A stretch of DNA of 64,000 bases, from contig NW_026111217.1 in assembly GCF_024679095.1 (NCBI RefSeq), forward strand, positions 107,001 through 171,000, written 5' to 3'. The position numbers and the translations under genes are program-made. This document shows positions 46,689 through 58,666 of this stretch, one piece after another; position 1 is the stretch's first letter, and each line of letters starts with the position of its first letter. The DNA comes from Eriocheir sinensis (lineage: Eukaryota; Arthropoda; Malacostraca; Decapoda; Varunidae). The notes beneath the pieces were generated by a model. That model made no database searches and was not told the DNA's origin. It saw only the letters and a list, made by a program, of their open reading frames with translations.

Positions 46689-48985
46689 ATTTGGTCAAAT
46701 TATGATTACAGCTTCCTTCTCTTCCTCCTCCTCTACCCCTGTAGAATTATCGGGATGACCGTAAGATCGTGACTCCAAGGTGCTAAAGCAGTGTCTTTTG
46801 TCCTGAACTACAGATATCCCTCTCTTGGGATATTTTACTGTACTCATTCGTCCATTACGCACTGTGAATCCCTGATAGCCAAAGGTAAATGTTTGCTTCT
46901 GGAATAGGACGTCTTTGTATCGCTGATGAGCAATTTTTTTCTTTATGAGCTTTGGAACGCTCTTAGCTGAACTCAACCGGTCACTGTCTGTCAAGGGGAT
47001 GGAGTAGCACTTTGTTCTTACACCTACAAATTCTGAGATGGTTCATACACTCACTTAAGACATGATAAATAAGAGCTTTCCTTTGTTGTATTTGTTTTAC
47101 AAGGAATGTTAGTATCTAAAGTAACTTGTCTATATAGCTTTTAAAGGGTTCCTGCGAGTACTCTGTTAATAGATCAGGAGTTTCAGTTTCTGTTATTAAG
47201 GAATCAGTGTCACAATACACTAGTTTCGCCCGATCCCCGTAATGAGCCTTCATGATACTGTAAAAGAAATCATATAGTCGCAGCTTGGACAGCTCTAGGA
47301 CGTAGTAGCCAATGTAGTTTGGATGATTCGCCTGTGAATATTTCTTATGGCGAACTACAACTACATGACCATCATTGATGGGTACAACGCGTTTAAAGTA
47401 AGGACTTCGGGCCAGCTTCAAAACTTTTCGCGGTTGGTGACAATATCTATGTCTTCACTATATTTGCCCGCGTTCATCAGGTATCGACCAAAAATGCTGT
47501 TTGAAATACATTTGATTGCAGTTTTCTTGATAGGGCAAGTAGCACTTTTGCGGGCTTCTATGTTATCCTGAATGAAGTCCGCAAGAAAGTGCTTTTGCTT
47601 AAACATATAAATAGCATGCACTTTTTAACAACCCGGCCTAGTTGAATAGCAGTTTAAGGAGGGACAGAGCAAACAGCATTTTCTCCTGAGCAACATGTGT
47701 TCCAATCTGTTTTATGTTCTTACACGGTACTGGACGGTTTTCTTCTTCATACCATTCGTGTGCGGCTGACGATATATCTCTATTGATGATATTGTGTCTT
47801 CTGATGGTCAGTGGGAGGTCATCCGTTTTCTCAATGACTTCACGTGAGACAGCCTCAGTATTGCACAGAATGAGGTATCCAAAATCGCCATCGGTTGCTT
47901 GATTGACCTAGCCCCCCTCCCGCTCAAAAACCAGTGCATTTCTGTCTCATCTAGTTTTCTCATATCTCCACATGGTAACTTCTCTTGCATTACAGTGGGA
48001 TAAAGACTGTTGAAGTCAAGATATGAAAGGAAAGTGTTTCTATCATGTTTTGGATTAAACTGAGGGTTCGTGTAGATGTTATTGGTGCGTACAAAACGAC
48101 GCACAACACTTGTGTAGCCCCCACGCACATTTGTTTGAATGCAATGATATATGTGTGGGCTACTAAGCATCTCTAATTCCTGCTGTGTTTTTAACAGAAA
48201 AGAGTCATAGGCAAATCCTGGCAGGCTAACATAATTTACAATATCCAACCTCCACTGGGTTTTCAAAATACCTCTCCACTCTAGGAAGACATCACATTAG
48301 AAGGCCAACACATAAAGCAACAAATAGTCCTTCAGGCTCTGACACCCAACTACTTTCCAAACATTCTGAGCATGTTCATAATCACTTTCGGAAACTTCTT
48401 GATCTTGAAGCGAATTGAAAAAATCTTCGCGGGATGGAAGACGTGTCTCAGAAAGTCGTTCCATCGAGTCCATATAGTCATAACAAAAAACCTGCTTTCC
48501 CTTGATCAATAATGGTAACGCAGGTGCTGGCACATCTTTCAACATCTGTTGTGTGCACATGGGCTCGTTCCCAGTGCTGATGAATTGGTTCGCTAAAGCC
48601 GCGAGTGAACCAGACATAAAGACATACGTGTCAATAAATCTCATGTCATTTATGATGACTTCATGGTATTTCTGAACTGAATGTTTTGGTCTTAGTTTGA
48701 TTTTCAAAGCCAGGTAGCGTTAATTCACGCGGGATTAACGTCATGTCGTAATCCGCATAATGTGCAATGAGAGTGCGCTGCAATTTGTGATTTTTTCATT
48801 TGAAGGTTGCATCTATTACAATAAGCTTCAATGTAATTGTTTCCTGATTTTTCATGGTCATGATGTTTTACTCCTTTACCTTTTAAAACCCGTATTTACA
48901 GAGAAGACAGTGAGTTTGTTCATTGTGACGTGCCGTATCTTCATCGGTCATATTGATTTTATTGTAGCCTTTAGAAAATTTTAGC
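46689..48985 (-). pseudogene. Polinton-type DNA polymerase B, right-arm copy, frame-broken
   Basis: It is a mirror image of the copy at 43320-45597, running the other way, so the two genes converge on the protease. It preserves segments broken in the left copy, including FFNSLQDQEVSESDYEHAQN (near 48390) and the C-terminus KIAHQRYKDVLFQKQTFTF to DNSTGVEEEEE. It has its own lesions: a TAG near 48298, a frame break near 47620, and a run of clustered changes at about 47040-47130 that destroys the segment around GKLGFLKSE. Palm motifs A, B and C are all visible. Confidence 0.88.
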
Positions 48986-48999
48986 TTCTTCCAGGAGTG

Positions 49000-49168
49000 T
49001 GGGTTCAGCTAATGTAAGTTCGTTCTATATTCAAAACAGTGTGAGATCAGCTAATGTAAGTTCGTTCTATATTCAAGACAGTGTGAGTTCAGCTAATGTA
49101 AGTTCGTTCTATAATCAAAACAGTGTGAGGTCAGCTAATGTAAGTTCGTTCTATATACAAAACAGTGC
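49000..49168 (+). repeat. 45-bp tandem repeat, four copies, right arm only
   Basis: Units of TCAGCTAATGTAAGTTCGTT plus CTATATTCAAAACAGTGTGAG repeat about every 45 bp. The left arm has one unit at the mirrored place (about 43245-43290). Confidence 0.9.
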
Positions 49169-49440
49169 GAACGAGGGAAGAAAATATTTTGGATTTGTTG
49201 TTAACTAATAAAGAGGACATAATAAGCAACATTGAGGTTGGGGGTTCATTAGGTAACAGTGATCATAAGGAAATTATATTTAATATTAAATGGGAGGATA
49301 GAGTCAGCAGAAACAACACTTAATACCTGACTTCAGGAAGGCGGGCTTCGATGGTTTAAGAAAGTAACTGCAAAGGCTTAAGAGAGTAAGATCAGAAGTA
49401 GCTGAGAGCTTAAACCATAGGGTTCGTTATGTTGGGAGTA
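49140..49440 (+). pseudogene. CR1-like LINE endonuclease fragment inside the right arm
   Basis: Mirror copy of 42950-43275: NILDLLLTNKEDIISNI and NSDHKEIIFNIKWEDRV, then TSGRRA and related residues. Because the same fragment sits at the same mirrored place in both arms, it was there before the arms were duplicated, or was copied across afterwards. Confidence 0.8.
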
Positions 49441-49899
49441 TAGAACGTAAGAGTTCCTTTTTCCTGGAGTTCACCATTGGAATACGCGTTCATCTGGGAG
49501 GCTCTCCAACAATGTTTGAGCGAAACTGTAGGGATTCAGGAGTATTTATACCCTAATCAACAAGAAGATATCCATAAGGACGTGAATATACGGCATATTT
49601 ATATATATCTACAAACTGGTTTGCCTTCTCTTTTCCGAATATTTGTCTGCCCAGAGTGTGAATTTGAGATAAATCTGACTTATTTAACCCTCTCGCGCAC
49701 GATGACGCATTTCATGTCATCAAGGGTAAAAGGTTCTGGCGGACGATGACGCGAAACGCGTCATAAAAGTAAATAAAAAATTATTAAAAATTAAGTTTTC
49801 GATGAAAGTGCGTCAAATTTGCAGTTGTTGGGATAAGTTTCTTAATAGTAACATATGGCAATCTTTCTAAGGAACGTAGATGAGGAGCTCTGAGCGATT

Positions 49900-50099
49900 T
49901 TTATTTGTTAGGATACTCTGACGAGAGAATAACATTCAGTTTTCTCGGTGTAACTCGGGAACTAATAGACGCATGAGGAATTTGAAGGTACCATAAGAAT
50001 CCTCACTAAATTCCGCTTTGGAACATATATTCGGCTAAAAAAGTTGGCCCACAAAATTTCGAGCTAGCCGCAAATTTCTCAAGAAGCAGAGGGGAATGG

Positions 50100-50143
<44 letters not shown>

Positions 50144-50505
50144 TGATCCCTTTTTCACGGAAAAAGGTAAACTCGATGCGGCAACGTCTAAGGTCATATG
50201 ACACCGAAGAGCAGGCAGAAAATATAAAGAAATGCAAGTTGAGAAAAGAAATAAGAAGAAATAAGTTAAGAAATGAGATATAAGACATTAATTAATGAGT
50301 GTTTTTTATTTGTTAGGCTACTCTGACGAGAGAAAAAAAAATCAGTTTTCTCGGTGTAACTCGGGAACTAATAGACGTATGAGGAATTTGAAGATACCAT
50401 AAGAATCCTCACTAAATTCCGCTTCGGAGCATATAATCGGCTAAAAAAGATGGCCCACAAAATTTCGAGCTAGCCGCAGATTTCTCAAGAATCGGAGGGG
50501 AATGG

Positions 50506-50547
<42 letters not shown>

Positions 50548-50850
50548 ATCCCTTTTTCACGGAAAAAGGTAAATTCGATGCGGCAACGCCTAAGGTCATA
50601 TGACATCGAAGAGCATGCAGAAAATATAAAGAAATGCAAGTTGAGAAAATAAATAAGAAATAAGTTAAGAAATGAGATATAAGACATTCATTAATGCAAA
50701 ATCAGAAAAAAAAAAAGACTTGGTGCTGCAGTGTTTAGGGTTAGATGGCACCAAATAACCGGAGTAAAAAATATATATAAGTTGAGGAAAGAAATAAGAA
50801 GAAACAAGTTGAGAAATGAGAAATAAGAAGATAATGATACAATACATCCA
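49900..50850. repeat. ~385-bp modules of the right arm
   Basis: Two full copies and one truncated copy mirror the three of the left arm. The outermost lacks the (TG)n run and about 250 bp around it; the join is near 50695, in TTCATTAATGCAAAATCAG. (CA)n runs lie at 50101-50140 and 50507-50545. Confidence 0.8.
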
Positions 50851-51284
50851 GCAAAAACTTAAATAATTTATCGAGTCTTACGTTCAATGGCGATTTTTTA
50901 TTTTATTTTCGGACTTGCATTAGAGAGTAAATTCATATTTCAGCCTGGTCATTAACCTAATGTCCTTAACCTTTTCCGTGATTATAATCTCGTGGTCATT
51001 CGAGGGTCAAAGAAAGATCTTATCTTAACCCTTCAAGTATCCTTCTCCTGTCACCCCCCTGCTGACCTACCCCCTGCTCCCGTCACCCCCGCTTCCGTAC
51101 GCTAGTCCGAGAGGGGGTGAGGGAGGGGGGGGGTGAAAAGGTAAGAGAGATGGGTGTGTGTGGGAGGAGGGGGTCCAGATACCCCTCTTCCGTAACCCCC
51201 TGCTGACCGCTGACCCCCCCAACCCCCACTTCCAGTCCCCCCCACTTCCAAATTACCCCCACTTCCGTACATTTGTTACTACTT

Positions 51285-54200
51285 GCGTCTAGTGTGCTAG
51301 CACTGAGATAACGTTAAACACTGTGTGTGCCTTGTGTGTGTGTGGGGAATGTGATGCGTCTAGTGTGCTGGCATTGAGATAACGTTAAACACTGTGTGTG
51401 CCTTGTGTGTGTGTGTGTGGGGAATGTGATGCGTCTAGTGTGCTGGCATTGAGATAACGTTAAACACTGTGTGTGCCTTGTGTGTGTGTGTGGGGAATGT
51501 GATGCGTCTAGTGTGCTAGCATTGAGATAACGTTAAACACTGTGTGTGCCTTGTGTGTGTGTGGGGAATGTGATGCGTCTAGTGTGCTAGCATTGAGATA
51601 ACGTTAAACACTGTGTGTGCCTTGTGTGTGTGTGTGTGTGGGGAATGTGATGCGTCTAGTGTGCTGGCATGGAGATAACGTTAAACACTGTGTGTGCCTT
51701 GTGTGTGTGTGGGGAATGTGATGCGTCTAGTGTGCTAGCATTGAGATAACGTTAAACACTGTGTGTGCCTTGTGTGTGTGTGGGGAATGTGATGCGTCTA
51801 GTGTGCTAGCACTGAGATAACGTTAAACACTGTGTGTGCCTTGTGTGTGTGTGGGGAATGTGATGCGTCTAGTGTGCTAGCATTGAGGTAACGTTAAACA
51901 CTGTGTGTGCCTTGTGTGTGTGTGTGTGGGGAATGTGATGCGTCTAGTGTGCTGGCATGGAGATAACGTTAAACACTGTGTGTGTGCCTTGTGTGTGTGT
52001 GTGGGGAATGTGATGCGTCTAGTGTGCTGGCATTGAGATAACGTTAAACACTGTGTGTGCCTTGTGTGTGTGTGTGTGTGGGGAATGTGATGCGTCTAGT
52101 GTGCTGGCATTGAGATAACGTTAAACACTGTGTGTGCCTTGTATGTGTGTGTGTGGGGAATGTGATGCGTCTAGTGTGCTGGCATTGAGATAACGTTAAA
52201 CACTGTGTGTGCCTTGTGTGTGTGTGGGGAATGTGATGCGTCTAGTGTGCTGGCATTGAGATAACGTTAAACACTGTGTGTGCCTTGTGTGTGTGTGGGG
52301 AATGTGATGCGTCTAGTGTGCTGGCATTGAGATAACGTTAAACACTGTGTGTGCCTTGTGTGTGTGTGTGTGTGGGGAATGTGATGCGTCTAGTGTGCTG
52401 GCATTGAGATAACGTTAAACACTGTGTGTGCCTTGTGTGTGTGTGGGGAATGTGATGCGTCTAGTGTGCTGGCATTGAGATAACGTTAAACACTGTGTGT
52501 GCCTTGTGTGTGTGTGTGGGGAATGTGATGCGTCTAGTGTGCTGGCATTGAGATAACGTTAAACACTGTGTGTGCCTTGTGTGTGTGTGTGTGTGGGGAA
52601 TGTGATGCGTCTAGTGTGCTGGCATTGAGATAACGTTAAACACTGTGTGTGCCTTGTGTGTGTGTGTGTGGGGAATGTGATGCGTCTAGTGTGCTGGCAT
52701 TGAGATAACGTTAAACACTGTGTGTGCCTTGTGTGTGTGTGTGTGTGTGGGGAATGTGATGCGTCTAGTGTGCTGGCATTGAGATAACGTTAAACACTGT
52801 GTGTGCCTTGTGTGTGTGTGGGGAATGTGATGCGTCTAGTGTGCTGGCATTGAGATAACGTTAAACACTGTGTGTGCCTTGTATGTGTGTGTGTGTGTGG
52901 GGAATGTGATGCGTCTAGTGTGCTGGCATTGAGATAACGTTAAACACTGTGTGTGCCTTGTGTGTGTGTGTGTGTGGGGAATGTGATGCGTCTAGTGTGC
53001 TGGCATTGAGATAACGTTAAACACTGTGTGTGCCTTGTGTGTGTGTGTGGGGAATGTGATGCGTCTAGTGTGCTGGCATTGAGATAACGTTAAACACTGT
53101 GTGTGCCTTGTGTGTGTGTGTGGGGAATGTGATGCGTCTAGTGTGCTAGCATTGAGATAACGTTAAACACTGTGTGTGCCTTGTGTGTGTGTGTGGGGAA
53201 TGTGATGCGTCTAGTGTGCTGGCATTGAGATAACGTTAAACACTGTGTGTGCCTTGTGTGTGTGTGTGTGTGGGGAATGTGATGCGTCTAGTGTGCTAGC
53301 ACTGAGATAACGTTAAACACTGTGTGTGCCTTGTGTGTGTGTGTGGGGAATGTGATGCGTCTAGTGTGCTGGCATTGAGATAACGTTAAACACTGTGTGT
53401 GCCTTGTGTGTGTGTGTGTGGGGAATGTGATGCGTCTAGTGTGCTAGCATTGAGATAACGTTAAACACTGTGTGTGCCTTGTGTGTGTGTGTGTGTGTGT
53501 GGGGAATGTGATGCGTCTAGTGTGCTAGCATTGAGATAACGTTAAACACTGTGTGTGCCTTGTGTGTGTGTGTGGGGAATGTGATGCGTCTAGTGTGCTA
53601 GCATTGAGATAACGTTAAACACTGTGTGTGCCTTGTGTGTGTGTGTGTGTGTGGGGAATGTGATGCGTCTAGTGTGCTAGCATTGAGATAACGTTAAACA
53701 CTGTGTGTGCCTTGTGTGTGTGTGTGGGGAATGTGATGCGTCTAGTGTGCTGGCATTGAGATAACGTTAAACACTGTGTGTGCCTTGTATGTGTGTGGGT
53801 GGTGGGAATGTGATGCGTCTAGTGTGCTAGCACTGAGATAACGTTAAACACTGTGTGTGCCTTGTGTGTGTGTGTGGGGAATGTGATGCGTCTAGTGTGC
53901 TGGCATTGAGATAACGTTAAACACTGTGTGTGCCTTGTGTGTGTGTGTGGGGAATGTGATGCGTCTAGTGTGCTAGCATTGAGATAACGTTAAACACTGT
54001 GTGTGCCTTGTGTGTGTGTGTGTGTGGGGAATGTGATGCGTCTAGTGTGCTGGCATTGAGATAACGTTAAACACTGTGTGTGCCTTGTGTGTGTGTGTGT
54101 GTGGGGAATGTGATGCGTCTAGTGTGCTGGCATTGAGATAACGTTAAACACTGTGTGTGCCTTGTATGTGTGTGTGTGTGGGGAATGTGATGCGTCTAGT

Positions 54201-55337
54201 GTGCTGGCATTGAGATAACGTTAAACACTGTGTGTGTGTGTGTGTGGGGAATGTGATGCGTCTAGTGTGCTGGCATTGAGATAACGTTAAACACTGTGTG
54301 TGCCTTGTGTGTGTGGGGAATGTGATGCGTCTAGTGTGCTGGCATTGAGATAACGTTAAACACTGTGTGTGCCTTGTGTGTGTGTGGGGAATGTGATGCG
54401 TCTAGTGTGCTAGCATTGAGATAACGTTAAACACTGTGTGTGCCTTGTATGTGTGTGTGTGGGGAATGTGATGCGTCTAGTGTGCTGGCATTGAGATAAC
54501 GTTAAACACTGTGTGTGCCTTGTATGTGTGTGTGTGGGGAATGTGATGCGTCTAGTGTGCTGGCATTGAGATAACGTTAAACACTGTGTGTGCCTTGTGT
54601 GTGTGTGGGGAATGTGATGCGTCTAGTGTGCTGGCATTGAGATAACGTTAAACACTGTGTGTGCCTTGTGTGTGTGTGTGGGGAATGTGATGCGTCTAGT
54701 GTGCTGGCATTGAGATAACGTTAAACACTGTGTGTGCCTTGTGTGTGTGTGTGTGGGGAATGTGATGCGTCTAGTGTGCTAGCATTGAGATAACGTTAAA
54801 CACTGTGTGTGCCTTGTGTGTGTGTGTGTGTGGGGAATGTGATGCGTCTAGTGTGCTGGCATTGAGATAACGTTAAACACTGTGTGTGCCTTGTATGTGT
54901 GTGTGTGTGGGGGGGGAATGTGATGCGTCTAGTGTGCTAGCATTGAGATAACGTTAAACACTGTGTGTGCCTTGTGTGTGTGTGTGGGGAATGTGATGCG
55001 TCTAGTGTGCTGGCATTGAGATAACGTTAAACACTGTGTGTGCCTTGTGTGTGTGTGTGTGTGGGGAATGTGATGCGTCTAGTGTGCTAGCATTGAGATA
55101 ACGTTAAACACTGTGTGTGCCTTGTGTGTGTGTGTGTGGGGAATGTGATGCGTCTAGTGTGCTAGCATTGAGATAACGTTAAACACTGTGTGTGCCTTGT
55201 GTGTGTGTGTGTGTGGGGAATGTGATGCGTCTAGTGTGCTAGCACTGAGATAACGTTAAACACTGTGTGTGCCTTGTATGTGTGTGGGGAATGTGATGCG
55301 TCTAGTGTGCTAGCATTGAGATAACGTTAAACACTGG
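51285..55337. repeat. ~84-bp minisatellite, about 48 copies, with a variable internal (TG)n
   Basis: Each unit reads GATGCGTCTAGTGTGCT, then [AG]GCATTGAGATAACGTTAAAC, ACTGTGTGTGCCTTG, a (TG) run of about 4-11 repeats, and GGGGAATGT. The non-TG part is nearly invariant; the common differences are A/G in GCTAGC versus GCTGGC, and CACTG versus CATTG. The last unit ends at GTTAAACACTG, followed by GCGTACCAG. There is no coding potential. Confidence 0.95.
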
Positions 55338-55358
55338 CGTACCAGAAAATTGAAAAGG

Positions 55359-55466
<108 letters not shown>

Positions 55467-55784
55467 TATATAAATATATTTTTTCTGCGTCCAGTATTAT
55501 TGCAAGCGCAGGGATCCCATACAGCTTGAGGATTCGGGTTAGATCGCTAGGGTAAATTTGTTATTTTTTATACATACATGCATTGATACATACATATACA
55601 TACATTGTGTATTTTAGAAGTTTGTTGGTAGCATATAAGTACAACATAAATCTGGGAGATTTAAATAATCTTAAAAATACTAATTTTATGTTACTTGAGC
55701 GAACATTACTTTTAACATAAGAACATAAGAACGTAAGGAGTCTGCAAGAGGCCGGTTGGCCTATACAAGGCAGCTCCTGTACAC

Positions 55785-58660
55785 TCAACCCCACCTTACC
55801 TCACCATCCATGGCTTTATCTAACCTCTTCTTGAATGTATCTATGGTATTGGCACCCACAACATGGCTCCCAAGCCTGTTCCATTCGTCCACCACTCTAT
55901 TGGTGAACCAATTCTTGCATATGTCTTTGTTGAATCTGAATTTGTCTAACTTAAAACCATTGCCACGCGTCCTACCTGGCTCTTTCACTCTCAAAATTTT
56001 ATTGACATCCCCTTTATTAAAGCCCTTCATCCATTTATAAACTTCGATCAAGTCTCCTCGCAACCTTCGCCTTTCTAGAGAGTGTAGGTTTAACTGCTTC
56101 AGCCTGTCTTCATAAGGCAAGTTTCTCACCCCCTGAATCATCTTTGTCATCCTCCTCTGTACAGATTCTAACATCTTGATATCCATTCTATAATAGGGGG
56201 ACCAGAACTGAGCTGCATAATCGAGATGAGGTCGAACTAGTGCTAAGTAAAGTTTGAGGATGACTTCAGCGCTCCTATTGCTCACGCTCCTTGAGATGAA
56301 ACCTAGTACTCTGTTTGCCCGATTTTTAGCCTGAATGCATTGAGCCCTAGGACGGAGGTCAGCGCTCACTAGGACTCCTAAGTCTCTCTCACGCCCAGAC
56401 CTGCTTAGAGGAGTGCCATTTAAGGAGTAATTGTGTGAGGGGTTATTCCTACCTACACTCAAAATGCTACACTTCCTGACATTGAATTCCATCTGCCACT
56501 TCCTCGCCCAATTATATAGTCTGTCAAGCTCATCCTGGAGAACGGTAGCGTCGCTGTCTGATTGGATTACTCTACCGATCTTGGTATCATCTGCGAACTT
56601 ACTGACATCGCTACTAATTCCTGTGTCAAAGTCATTGATGTAAATAATAAAAAGCAGAGGACCCAGCACCGACCCCTGTGGGACTCCACTCGTAACACTG
56701 CCCCACTCAGATTTCCTACCATTGGTTTGCACTCTCTGCTTCCTACCACTAAGCCACGCCCTGATCCAGTTCAAAACTTTCCCATCTACGCCGTGAGCCT
56801 GTAATTTTAGTAATAGCCGGTGATGAGGGACTTTGTCGAACGCTTTACTGAAATCTAGATATAATATGTCATAGTTTTCATCTCTGTCAACCGCCTCGAT
56901 TACTTTAGTGTAGAAGGACAACAGGTTAGTAAGGCAAGACCTACCCTTTGTGACCCCATGTTGTGAATCATGAATTAAATTATGCTTTTATAGATGGTCC
57001 CGAATGCTCCTGGCTATAATTGACTCTAAAATCTTTCCTACAACTGATGTTAAGCTAATTGGGCGATAGTTTGAGGTGGCTGACTTGTCTACCTTTTTGA
57101 AAATCGGCGTCACATTAGCTACTTTCCATTGATTGGGCACATACCCAGAATTTACCGACATCTTAAAGATATCGGCAAGAGGGCCACTAAGGACTTCCTT
57201 GCACTCTTTCAGAACCCTTGGGAATACTTCGTCTGGGCCCGGCGATTTGTTTTTCTTCAACCTACCAATCTCATCCTGGACTACTTGCCTAGTGATGATC
57301 ACATCCCTCAACTTGTCGTTCTCGTCACCCTCATATATCTGAACTCTCTCCGGAATGGTTGTTAGATTTTCCTGCGTGAAAACTGAGAGGAAATAGTCAT
57401 TCATCATTTGGCTCATATCTTCTTCATTCTCAACGAGCTCGCCCGTGTTTGTTTTCAACGGTCCAATTCTGTCCCTTGTTTTCGTCCTGTACAATTTAAA
57501 GAAGCCCTTGGGATCGCTCTTGGCCTCGTTGGCTACCCTAATCTCATAATTTCTTTTTGCTAGGCGGGTGTTCTTCTTCACCGACCTGACTAGCTCAACA
57601 TACCTACCCCTGAGATGGATCTCCGTTCTTTATTTTCCTATAAATTCCTCTCTTCAAGCCTATTTCATGCTTGAGTCTGCGGGTCATCCATTTGGGGTCG
57701 TTATTTTCCTTCCTACGTGCTTGGTAAGGGATATGCTGTCTCTGACCCTTTGCAATTTCTCTAACTAAATTATTGTAGGTCATTTCTACATGGTTCCCCT
57801 GTCTTTCCGGTTCCACCCCTGAGATCTGGCCCTCATCCAGCCCTAAGGTTTCCCAATTTACCTCCTCAAGGTGTCTTCTGAGCCCCTCATAATCAGCTCT
57901 TCTAAAGTCGGGCACCAACACAGGGTTGAGCTCATGGGTCACCGCCCAGCCTAATTTAAACCTAATTTCCTTGTGATCACTGCCACCTAATTCTCCCTCA
58001 ACATCTAGCTCGCTGATCATATACTCGGTGTTAGTTAAGGCCAAGTCCAGAATGTTGTTACCCCTGGTGGGCTCTGTTACTGTCTGCTTGAGAAAATTAT
58101 CTTGTATTACTTTCAGAAAATCCTCAGACTCTAGATCACCCACCACGCCTTCCCAATCTATATTCCTATAGTTAAAATCCCCCATTATGCAGACATTTTT
58201 GCTACCTCTTGTAGTAGTATATCAGTGTCCTGCCTGCTGAGGTTGGGTGGCCTGTAAAGAACCCCTAGAATTAGTTTGTCTTTCCCTTTGTGGACGTCCA
58301 CCCAAACTGATTCTGAGTCTCTATTTGTTTGAATATAGTTGTTAGCGGAACATTTAAGTGTGTCTTTAACACAAAGTGCCACCCCCCCTCCCCTTCTTCC
58401 CTTTCTATCTTTGTGAAACATCTGGTAACCATCTATTTCATACTCAGACATGAAGTTTTTGTTGGCAGTATCCACCCATGTTTCCGTGATAGCTATAATG
58501 TCGAATTTCTCGACACATGCTTTCCCCCTCAGTAGATCTATCTTGTTCCTGAGACTCCTACTGTTGGTGTAATAAGCCGTTAGCCCATCCTTTCTTATAT
58601 CCTTTCGATTTCTCCTGCGCCCCCTGGTCCCAGTCTGCGATGCATTGACAGGCCCTCCCC
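55785..58660 (-). pseudogene. CR1 ORF2: endonuclease and reverse transcriptase, lightly damaged
   Basis: The endonuclease begins FDIIAITETWVDTANKNF (near 58490), then RRGGGVALCVKDTL, MGDFNYRNIDWEGVV and GGSDHKEIRFKL. The RT has KKNKSPGPDEVFPRVLKE, PISLTSVVGKILESI, ILYLDFSKAFDKVPHHRLL, SGVPQGSVLGPLLF and the catalytic FADDTK (near 56600). The C-terminus has RPHLDYAAQFWSPY. Frame changes lie near 58188 and 57620, and one TAA (near 56988) splits the RT after RSIRDHL. The protein would nick the target and copy the LINE RNA. This lightly damaged copy is a useful reference for the minisatellite at 13.3-14.5 kb. Confidence 0.9.
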
Positions 58661-58666
58661 CCTCGC

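Larger units (their letters stand above)
40940..51270. mobile_element. Palindromic Polinton/Maverick-derived element, ~10.3 kb
   Basis: The left arm (about 40960-45884) and right arm (about 46418-51215) are reverse complements over almost their whole length. For example, CTCGGACTAGCGTACGGAAG at about 41041 matches 51095 inverted, and the polymerase genes mirror each other. Each arm holds a Polinton-type PolB; the ~530-bp centre holds an adenain-like protease fragment. Polintons are large self-synthesising DNA elements with terminal inverted repeats, PolB, integrase, ATPase, protease and capsid genes. Here integrase, ATPase and capsid genes are absent. The arms differ by substitutions, repeat lengths and deletions, so they are not a simple mirror duplication of one read. 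Exact outer ends and a target duplication could not be fixed. Confidence 0.8.

Noticed and set aside
40940..51270. Palindrome as a pure assembly fold-back artefact
   Set aside because: Not fully excluded, but the arms differ in module truncation, 45-bp repeat number, (TG)n lengths and point changes, and the centre is unique, which a simple mirrored read would not give.
51285..55337. Possible CRISPR-like regular array
   Set aside because: The unit is continuous with no unique spacers; only a TG run varies. It is a minisatellite in a eukaryotic genome.
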